37,770 nucleotides of DNA. Origin: a virus. Position 1 is the stretch's first letter. Each line of letters opens with the position of its first letter. A model generated the notes under the pieces. It worked only from the letters and a program-made list of their open reading frames with translations, did no database searches and was not told the DNA's origin. Position numbers and translations under genes: made by a program. This document shows positions 33,270 to 37,770 of this stretch, one piece after another. The stretch lies in IMG/VR virus record IMGVR_UViG_3300001282_000026, positions 1-37,770 of that record; one strand, 5' to 3'.

Positions 33270-33440
33270 ATGGAAGAGACTCCTGAAATTAAATGGAATA
33301 AAGGGTTGGATTTGTTTATTGAGAGCGTCCATAAACCAGATCACGAACTCAGACAAGATGCACACGAACAAAAGTGCTATAATGAATTAATGGCAGTGCG
33401 TGAGCAAGTGCTAGAATATTTAAAAAATTTAAGACGATGA
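33270..33440 (+). CDS. small hypothetical protein (56 aa)
   Basis: A 56-residue, probably helical protein: MEETPEIKWNKGLDLFIESV, then KPDHELRQDAHEQKCYNELM. It overlaps the next gene by 4 nt (ATGA), which argues for real translation. Not recognised. Confidence 0.6.
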   Translation: MEETPEIKWNKGLDLFIESVHKPDHELRQDAHEQKCYNELMAVREQVLEYLKNLRR

Positions 33441-33685
33441 CTTATTACGCTTGGTTTATCGTATTTGCAGTAGTGGCATACTTCATCGCAACCGATGATA
33501 GTGTCGCTGCTGCTTTTTATTACATTACAAAGTTAGCAAAATCTAACTTTGAGAAACAAAAATGGTGGTTATTGAATAATCCACGTAATCCTGTGGTAAA
33601 ATATCTAATGTGGCGTCGTGCTATGAAACTAGCAAAAGAGTTGCAACAAGAATACAGCAATAAAAATAATCCAGATGCTAATTAG
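33437..33685 (+). CDS. small membrane protein
   Basis: An 82-residue protein with one N-terminal transmembrane segment (WFIVFAVVAYFIA) and a basic, aromatic remainder (FEKQKWWLLNNPRNPVVKYLMWRRAMKLAKEL) that should stay in the cytoplasm. It is coupled to both neighbours by overlaps. Function unknown. Confidence 0.65.
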   Translation: MTYYAWFIVFAVVAYFIATDDSVAAAFYYITKLAKSNFEKQKWWLLNNPRNPVVKYLMWRRAMKLAKELQQEYSNKNNPDAN

Positions 33686-34235
33686 TATGTTTAACGTACC
33701 TTTGCTTCATCTAAAGGTACATGATTGGGAAAGTAAAAAGAAAAAATTACTCGATTTGATGGAAACACAATCCAGTAATTTTGAAAATCAAATTCATTTA
33801 CATACCACTTTTTATAGTTCTATTCGGGATGAAAATTCCGATGAAATGAATAACTTGAATCGCTCTGTTCATGAAATTTTGAACGAAGAGATATATTATT
33901 TCATGGAAACTTTTAAGGTTGAAATGTGTAAAATTTCTTCGTCTTGGTTTCAAATCCAAGAAAAATACATGTCACATCCTGTACATAATCATTACTCAGG
34001 ATTTGCTGCTGTATGTTATTTGGAATATAATCCAGAACTACATACACCAGTTCGATTCATAGCTCCCTTTACAGATTTATTTGATGGTAGCATGGTTGAA
34101 TATAATCCAGAAAATGTAACTGAGGGCTCCATTCTATTTTTTCCATCAGCATTACTCCACCATACCCTTCCAAATAGATCGGATGTTAGGCGAGTTGCCC
34201 TGGCATTCAATCTGATTCAAGCAGAATCTAAATAA
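33675..34235 (+). CDS. 2-oxoglutarate/Fe(II)-dependent oxygenase
   Basis: A 186-residue protein. The pattern HPVHNHYSGFAAVCYLEY (iron-binding H104/H106 region), then GSILFFPSALLHHTLPN (third ligand H162 or H163) and R173 in RRVALAFNL is that of the 2OG-FeII_Oxy_5 type phage oxygenases. Substrate unknown; such enzymes in cyanophages may hydroxylate a protein or act in nucleotide/DNA modification. An alternative start, ATG at 33687, would remove the 11-nt overlap with the upstream gene. Confidence 0.82.
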   Translation: MLISMFNVPLLHLKVHDWESKKKKLLDLMETQSSNFENQIHLHTTFYSSIRDENSDEMNNLNRSVHEILNEEIYYFMETFKVEMCKISSSWFQIQEKYMSHPVHNHYSGFAAVCYLEYNPELHTPVRFIAPFTDLFDGSMVEYNPENVTEGSILFFPSALLHHTLPNRSDVRRVALAFNLIQAESK

Positions 34236-34255
34236 CCCTATATCTGGAGAAAGAT

Positions 34256-34573
34256 ATGTTATCTACACAATATCGTCTTCGGTTAGAAGCAATCTGTGAA
34301 AAGATTGTCCTTCACGAAGAAGTGAGTCTTGAAGATATGATTTGGGCAGAGAAACTTGCGAAAGCAAATCGCTCTGCTGGTACAATGCTCCGTCAGGCAA
34401 GACGTAAAGCAGAAAATCCTAATATGGACGAAATGGATGATTTTCTAAACTCAATGGATATTGGTGGTTTAGGGCACGAAAGATTTGGTAGAAGAGGTTT
34501 TGACAGCCCAGATGAACTGCATGATTGGTTTAAACGTGATGAAGACGAAACCGATTGGAGGACTCGGGATTGA
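34256..34573 (+). CDS. hypothetical protein
   Basis: A 105-residue protein. The N-terminal half is helical (LRLEAICEKIVLHEEVSLEDMIWAEKLAK); the C-terminal half is acidic and disordered-looking with a final WFKRDEDETDW. AGAAAGA precedes the ATG. Its stop overlaps the TTG start of the following gene. Not recognised. Confidence 0.65.
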   Translation: MLSTQYRLRLEAICEKIVLHEEVSLEDMIWAEKLAKANRSAGTMLRQARRKAENPNMDEMDDFLNSMDIGGLGHERFGRRGFDSPDELHDWFKRDEDETDWRTRD

Positions 34574-34770
34574 CTTACGAAGAGTTTGTTAATAAAAGTC
34601 CAGAGCACTATATGGATATGGTGCGCTTGATTGATATTAAACAAAAGTATCGTATGGAATTCACTGAAGCAGAAAAAGAAATCAATGCACATATTATGGA
34701 GTTTCAAGAGCAAACGAAACTTAATGAGTTGAGGGATAAGTTTGAAAAGTGTTTTGAGATAGAAGAATGA
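34570..34770 (+). CDS. hypothetical helical protein, TTG start
   Basis: A 66-residue protein (TYEEFVNKSPEHYMDMVRLI at the start, then a charged helix to FEKCFEIEE). TTG at 34570 is chosen over the in-frame TTG at 34555 because GGAGG (34557-34561) lies at the right distance before it and it overlaps the upstream stop (TTGA). Confidence 0.6.
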   Translation: MTYEEFVNKSPEHYMDMVRLIDIKQKYRMEFTEAEKEINAHIMEFQEQTKLNELRDKFEKCFEIEE

Positions 34771-34958
34771 AACACGCTGTAATACTTTCACTTTGTTTTC
34801 TTCCACTGGCGGTTATATATCTTATAATGAAAGTGTCTGTCTGGTTGTCCTCTAGCGTATCAGAAGTCAATTATGTCCGAGAAGATTCCAAACGAGAGCA
34901 CGGACCCTATGTGGAAAACCCATATGGAGACGTTGATGGTGAGAATGAAGAGGATTGA
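34767..34958 (+). CDS. small membrane protein
   Basis: A 63-residue protein with an N-terminal transmembrane segment (VILSLCFLPLAVIYLIM) and an acidic C-terminus (GDVDGENEED). It is coupled by ATGA to the upstream gene. Its last 86 nt overlap the next gene in another frame, so at least one of the two may be expressed weakly or not at all. Confidence 0.55.
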   Translation: MKHAVILSLCFLPLAVIYLIMKVSVWLSSSVSEVNYVREDSKREHGPYVENPYGDVDGENEED

Positions 34959-35088
34959 GATTGCTGAAGTGATTGACGAAGCAATCTGGAAATGGTATTT
35001 TGAGCACGGTAAAGAGGTTCCCAACTGGAAGATGCAAAAAGATCCTCAGTGGTGGATTGATTATCTGGCAGAACTTGAAGAAGAGTAA
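34873..35088 (+). CDS. hypothetical protein overlapping the membrane-protein gene
   Basis: A 71-residue protein: MSEKIPNESTDPMWKTHMET, then an alpha-helical part with many Trp (AIWKWYFEHGKEVPNWKM, DPQWWIDYLAELEEE). The amphipathic, ordered composition supports a real gene despite the long overlap. Function unknown. Confidence 0.6.
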   Translation: MSEKIPNESTDPMWKTHMETLMVRMKRIEIAEVIDEAIWKWYFEHGKEVPNWKMQKDPQWWIDYLAELEEE

Positions 35089-35156
35089 GTATAAACTCGT
35101 AGGCATAAATTTTTGTTGCGGAAATGTTATTATCTGAACATAATTTGTCTAGATAG

Positions 35157-35165
35157 TGTTACAAT
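35157..35165 (+). promoter_or_regulatory. extended -10 promoter-like element
   Basis: TGTTACAAT matches TGn-TATAAT with one mismatch and lies 66 bp before the ATG at 35231. It is the only promoter-like element in the 35089-35230 gap. Confidence 0.4.
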
Positions 35166-35181
35166 ATGAGAGGTGATACAA

Positions 35182-35265
35182 ATGAGCGAAAACTCCATTA
35201 TTATGATGTTCTTTGTGCATGGAGGTTATTATGCACAACTTAATTTCTTACAATCAACTGGCTGA
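35182..35265 (+). CDS. possible 27-aa leader peptide
   Basis: An ORF of 27 codons (MSENSIIMMFFVHGGYYAQL...), preceded by AGGTGATA and a promoter-like element, ends 35 nt inside the next gene in another frame. It could be a leader peptide that couples translation to the gene at 35231, or be non-coding. Confidence 0.3.
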   Translation: MSENSIIMMFFVHGGYYAQLNFLQSTG

Positions 35266-35410
35266 ATGGAACCATTTTGAAGAAACTGTAGATCGATGCA
35301 ATGATGAATTGGATTTAGTTAATGATTATTTTAATTGTCTGATTGAATGTGATGATGAAAAACAAGTGTGTAAAAGGATATGTAGAAGTTTGTTAGATCA
35401 TTCACATTGA
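35231..35410 (+). CDS. small cysteine-containing hypothetical protein (59 aa)
   Basis: A 59-residue protein with MHNLISYNQLAEWNHFEETV at the start and four Cys in the helical remainder (DRCNDEL, FNCLIECDDEKQVCKRICR gives five in all). ATG at 35231 is preferred over the upstream TTG because GGAGG (35221-35225) lies 5 nt before it. An intrinsic terminator follows 6 nt after the stop. Confidence 0.6.
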   Translation: MHNLISYNQLAEWNHFEETVDRCNDELDLVNDYFNCLIECDDEKQVCKRICRSLLDHSH

Positions 35411-35416
35411 GTTATT

Positions 35417-35439
35417 GGGGGGAGAAATCCCCCCGTTTT
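35417..35439 (+). terminator. intrinsic terminator
   Basis: GGGGGGA (35417-35423), loop GAAA, TCCCCCC (35428-35434), then GTTTT. It ends the upstream transcription unit just before a consensus promoter. Confidence 0.88.
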
Positions 35440-35443
35440 AGTC

Positions 35444-35472
35444 TTGACAACCCGTAGTAAATACCCTATAAT
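35444..35472 (+). promoter_or_regulatory. consensus sigma70-type promoter
   Basis: TTGACA (35444-35449), a 17-bp spacer and TATAAT (35467-35472) match the consensus exactly. The -10 lies in CCCTATAATA, as at 22392. A tandem 10-bp repeat ATACACCCAT follows (35471-35490), within the likely leader of the next gene. Confidence 0.88.
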
Positions 35473-35494
35473 ACACCCATATACACCCATTATT

Positions 35495-35698
35495 ATGGAC
35501 TACAAACCTTATAGTATGGAATGGAGTCGGCGGCGGTATCTTGCCGAAGCAATCCAACAATACTTTGATACCGATGCGTCTCTGGATGTTGTCCTGGACG
35601 ATATTGTGAGTGTGCTTGAGGAGAATGTGGAGCACCACAAGAGTCGTGCTGAACGCTTTCAGGAAGTTCTGGATGGTCTGAAATCTCTTCCTTATTGA
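35495..35698 (+). CDS. hypothetical protein
   Basis: A 67-residue helical protein (MDYKPYSMEWSRRRYLAEAI, then LDVVLDDIVSVLEENVEHH). The ATG at 35495 is the first start downstream of the promoter; an upstream in-frame TTG at 35444 lies in the -35 box and is excluded. First gene of the last early operon. Function unknown. Confidence 0.7.
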   Translation: MDYKPYSMEWSRRRYLAEAIQQYFDTDASLDVVLDDIVSVLEENVEHHKSRAERFQEVLDGLKSLPY

Positions 35699-35699
35699 T

Positions 35700-35885
35700 A
35701 TGAAACCCAACTTCCGTAAGGTATTGGAAATGGCATTGGAAGAAGGTGTCCGTTATGGATACAACCGTGCTCATAAACACGTAGAGAATCCACACGAAGA
35801 TGCTGTGGTTGATTGTGTGGTGGATGGTGCGATGAACTCTCTTTATGAATGGTTTGACTTTGAGGATACTAATGCGGACTCGTAA
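35700..35885 (+). CDS. hypothetical protein
   Basis: A 61-residue protein starting right after the previous stop (TGATATG). Pattern: MALEEGVRYGYNRAHKHVENP, then DAVVDCVVDGAMNSLYEWFDF. Looks like a small helical domain. Not recognised. Confidence 0.68.
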   Translation: MKPNFRKVLEMALEEGVRYGYNRAHKHVENPHEDAVVDCVVDGAMNSLYEWFDFEDTNADS

Positions 35886-36048
35886 TTCTTTTTTACTTCA
35901 CGTTTGTTTGCCCGTTATTGGATTTGCTGTAGGTCTATTGGTGTCTTATAATCTTACACCAGAAAAGACCCCACACCATACATCTACGGTCTCTGGTTCT
36001 TCTGGTGACCTTAAATGCACTACATCTTGTGTTGTTAAGGAACAATGA
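35872..36048 (+). CDS. small membrane protein
   Basis: A 58-residue protein with a basic N-terminus (MRTRNSFLLH) and a transmembrane segment (VCLPVIGFAVGLLVSYNL), then a Ser/Thr-rich tail with CTTSC. ATG at 35872 is chosen over the start at 35845, because it gives a short 14-nt overlap and a normal positive-inside signal. Confidence 0.58.
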   Translation: MRTRNSFLLHVCLPVIGFAVGLLVSYNLTPEKTPHHTSTVSGSSGDLKCTTSCVVKEQ

Positions 36049-36347
36049 TTTTTAGTTTTCTTGGTTTCATCTTTGCGGCACTCTCTTTTGTTCAGGTTCC
36101 TCAGTGGGACAATGACTGGACTAAATGTTCCGTGTTTGTTCCCGACACTGCCTGTCACTGGTACATCGTGAATCCTGATAATACTTTTGGTAAAGGATTT
36201 AGTTGGATTACTGCTCATGAATATGATGTAGAAGCACTTCGTGATATTGCGATTCAACACGAAGTTACAGTAGCACAGGGATATCAAACTACTGTAGAAC
36301 TTATGAACGCAGACTCTAATATTGAATACGGAGATGATTATAAATGA
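36045..36347 (+). CDS. hypothetical membrane-anchored or exported protein
   Basis: A 100-residue protein with an N-terminal hydrophobic segment (MIFSFLGFIFAALSFVQVP) that may be a signal or anchor, two Cys (KCSVFVPDTACHWY) that could form a disulfide outside the cytoplasm, and an acidic tail. It overlaps both neighbours by 4 nt. Function unknown. Confidence 0.65.
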   Translation: MIFSFLGFIFAALSFVQVPQWDNDWTKCSVFVPDTACHWYIVNPDNTFGKGFSWITAHEYDVEALRDIAIQHEVTVAQGYQTTVELMNADSNIEYGDDYK

Positions 36348-36538
36348 CGGATCGAGCACAAGCATTTATGAATGCAATATGGGAAGCACGAAACTCTGGT
36401 GCTGATACTGAAGAAAAATTAGTTGCAGCAATTCTTTCTCTTGCAACACAGTCTGTAAAGGCTTATAATGCCCAAATGGGACTAACAGTTTTGGATGTTA
36501 ATGACATGCTACAACTCGCAGAGGAACTCACACAATGA
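36344..36538 (+). CDS. hypothetical protein
   Basis: A 64-residue helical protein (AFMNAIWEARNSGADTEEKL, then VDVNDMLQLAEELTQ-like end) overlapping both neighbours by 4 nt. Not recognised. Confidence 0.68.
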   Translation: MTDRAQAFMNAIWEARNSGADTEEKLVAAILSLATQSVKAYNAQMGLTVLDVNDMLQLAEELTQ

Positions 36539-36834
36539 ACCTAATTCAATTCAAGCATCGCTATGACTTTGGACACGAAGTATATGTCCAGATCCTGAAC
36601 ATCAGACCCAAAAAGTATCAGTGGTCTCTGTTTCAGTTTTCTGTAAGTTGGAATGACTACCCATCTTCACCTTATCTTCAAATTACAATGGGAAGCAATG
36701 GTCTTTTAGGTATTCTGTTCTGGGCATATAAGTTTGGATTTGATATTGATGTTCTTTCTAGGACTTGGAACTGGGACTATATGAAAGAAGTGGATGAAAA
36801 GGAAACTGAATATCTTGGAATGGATGAGTGCTGA
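36535..36834 (+). CDS. hypothetical aromatic-rich protein
   Basis: A 99-residue protein rich in Trp, Phe and Tyr: FGHEVYVQILNIRPKKYQW, then SLFQFSVSWNDYPSSPYLQI, GLLGILFWAYKFGFDIDVL. It seems a compact beta-rich domain with a hydrophobic helix. Its stop overlaps the next start (TGATG). No family recognised. Confidence 0.7.
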   Translation: MNLIQFKHRYDFGHEVYVQILNIRPKKYQWSLFQFSVSWNDYPSSPYLQITMGSNGLLGILFWAYKFGFDIDVLSRTWNWDYMKEVDEKETEYLGMDEC

Positions 36835-37271
36835 TGTTTAGTAAAGCACTTAAAGGAACTGATAAAAAGAAAACCACCTTGAACTGGTGGGAGTATTGGA
36901 TTGGTCATTGTTGGATGACTGGATGGCAGAGTATGCGAATCACATTTCGCATCTGGGCTGACCTGATGACTTCCAACTATGATAACTATGCTCTCCCCAG
37001 AACAGTAGAAGATCCAGAAGAAGAATGTAGAGATTGGTTCTGGTCTTCTCTTGGTGAAGATGAATGTTATCCCAAAGAGTTTCTGGAATATCTTTTACAA
37101 ATGGTAGAAGACGTTGAGCTTGGTAAAGTAGAAACATATTCTATGGATGAAGTGTTGGAAAGAGTAAAAGAATGGTCAGATGAAGTATTGGACGGTGTGG
37201 ATTTAGATGAGGAGTTGCCTGACGAGGACACTTCCGAAACTGGCACAGAGGACGTTGAAGACGCCTCCTGA
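36834..37271 (+). CDS. hypothetical acidic protein
   Basis: A 145-residue protein. The N-terminal third is Trp-rich (LNWWEYWIGHCWMTGWQSM); the C-terminal 60 residues are very acidic (LDGVDLDEELPDEDTSETG). ATG 36834 overlaps the preceding TGA and is preferred over the in-frame GTG at 36828. The acidic tail recalls DNA-mimic or inhibitor proteins, but this is only a compositional remark. Confidence 0.65.
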   Translation: MFSKALKGTDKKKTTLNWWEYWIGHCWMTGWQSMRITFRIWADLMTSNYDNYALPRTVEDPEEECRDWFWSSLGEDECYPKEFLEYLLQMVEDVELGKVETYSMDEVLERVKEWSDEVLDGVDLDEELPDEDTSETGTEDVEDAS

Positions 37272-37282
37272 TGCTTTATAAT
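37255..37282 (+). promoter_or_regulatory. sigma70-type promoter for the last genes
   Basis: TTGAAG (37255-37260), 16 bp and TATAAT (37277-37282). The -10 is perfect, the -35 weak. It lies at the end of the preceding gene and 22 bp before the next ATG. Confidence 0.65.
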
Positions 37283-37303
37283 ATTCATATCTGAAACGCC
37301 CCT

Positions 37304-37561
37304 ATGACCCTCAAAGAGAAGAAGGCACTACTCAAACGCCTTGAGCAGACAGGCACAACCTGTATGGATTGTGGGCAAAAGTATGGTGTCTATTCAGTCG
37401 GTTGTTCATCTGTCTGGAATGGTAAGTGTGGTGTATGTGGTGAAGAAAAACGGGTGACTGAATCCCGTGACTTTGCTTACTTTATTACTGGTATTCGCAA
37501 ACTGAAACTGGAGATTCAAAATGAGAAGAGTAACAGTCAGACCCAAAAGCAAGAAGGCTAA
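37304..37561 (+). CDS. zinc-ribbon protein
   Basis: An 85-residue protein with C20-x2-C23 (TCMDCGQKYG) and C42-x2-C45 (KCGVCGE), a typical two-knuckle zinc ribbon, plus an extra C34. The N-terminus and the tail are basic. It could bind nucleic acid or host RNA polymerase. It has its own promoter. Confidence 0.7.
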   Translation: MTLKEKKALLKRLEQTGTTCMDCGQKYGVYSVGCSSVWNGKCGVCGEEKRVTESRDFAYFITGIRKLKLEIQNEKSNSQTQKQEG

Positions 37562-37715
37562 GAACCGCCTTGCGAATATGATGGACAACAACCCTATCTG
37601 TATTGTGGAGCAGGATAAGGGTGATGGTATGCTGTTTCTCGCATCAGAGAACCAGAAATACTTCTTCTGGGTGAATATCAACGACTTCTGGGAATGTGAT
37701 TGGGAGGTGCTCTAA
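37521..37715 (+). CDS. hypothetical protein
   Basis: A 64-residue protein with a basic start (MRRVTVRPKSKKAKNRLANM) followed by a beta-rich part (KYFFWVNINDFWECDWEVL). It overlaps the zinc-ribbon gene by 41 nt and the next gene by one base (TAATG). Function unknown. Confidence 0.65.
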   Translation: MRRVTVRPKSKKAKNRLANMMDNNPICIVEQDKGDGMLFLASENQKYFFWVNINDFWECDWEVL

Positions 37716-37770
37716 TGAACTACCTATGCTTTGTTGATGGTCTTTTAGAATACGCCAGCACTTCTGAAAG
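37715..37770 (+). CDS. 5' end of a further small gene (partial)
   Basis: The first 18 codons (MNYLCFVDGLLEYASTSE) of a gene that runs off the window. GGGAGG at 37701-37706 and the TAATG overlap support the start. Cannot be identified. Confidence 0.6.
   Translation, partial: MNYLCFVDGLLEYASTSE

Noticed and set aside
33375-33383. TGCTATAAT extended -10 element
   Set aside because: It lies inside the coding frame at 33270, has no -35 at a proper distance and no clear new start behind it that is not already served by coupling.

Overview
The window is part of the genome of a T4-like myovirus that infects cyanobacteria (a cyanomyovirus). The reasons are: recognisable T4-type replication and baseplate genes (gp59, gp32, gp53, gp48, gp4, gp54, gp26, gp27, gp5); a DUF1825 gene, a family otherwise typical of cyanobacteria; late-promoter-like (C/A)TAAATA boxes; very large modular fibre genes including a Gly-X-Gln collagen-like fibre; a small tRNA cluster; and a dense train of tiny overlapping genes. 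All assignments come from reading the sequence. No database search was run.

Layout. 1-2460: replication/recombination block on the + strand: the end of a gp33-like late-transcription factor, the gp59 helicase loader, an inserted basic ORF, a DUF1825 gene and the gp32 ssDNA-binding protein, which has its own consensus sigma70 promoter and an intrinsic terminator. 2454-4996: minus-strand morphogenesis operon (gp4 head completion, a conserved hypothetical, gp48 tube cap, gp53 wedge). It diverges from the + strand structural operon at about 5015 through facing late-promoter-like boxes. 5034-14257: baseplate hub and tail tube assembly (gp54, gp26 with a small -1 frame partner, two tape-measure-like paralogues of which one carries a lytic transglycosylase domain, gp27, the gp5 OB domain, and a separate gp5-type beta-helix spike). 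14268-22350: tail-fibre proteins and a possible fibre chaperone. 22372-23505: a small early-type cassette with an orphan Phd/YefM-like antitoxin and three tRNA-like genes. 23541-31440: two more giant fibre genes, the first ending in an S74 intramolecular chaperone. 31441-37770: a DEAD/H helicase followed by about 18 small, mostly unknown, translationally coupled genes, including a 2OG-Fe(II) oxygenase and a zinc-ribbon protein.

The most interesting signal is at the 3' end of gp59. A small element (about 600-1063) carrying a Lys/Arg-rich ORF and a potential pseudoknot RNA sits between gp59 and its neighbour. Beyond it lies a second copy of the last 14 codons of gp59, nearly identical in protein but diverged at almost every third codon position. 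This looks like a mobile insertion that brought its own recoded gp59 tail and left the original tail as a relic. Other points of note are a potential programmed -1 frameshift at the end of gp26, a gp32 without its zinc-binding cysteines, the T4 gp5 functions spread over three genes, tRNAs whose architecture does not match their anticodon, and late-promoter boxes that reuse the stop codon of the upstream gene.
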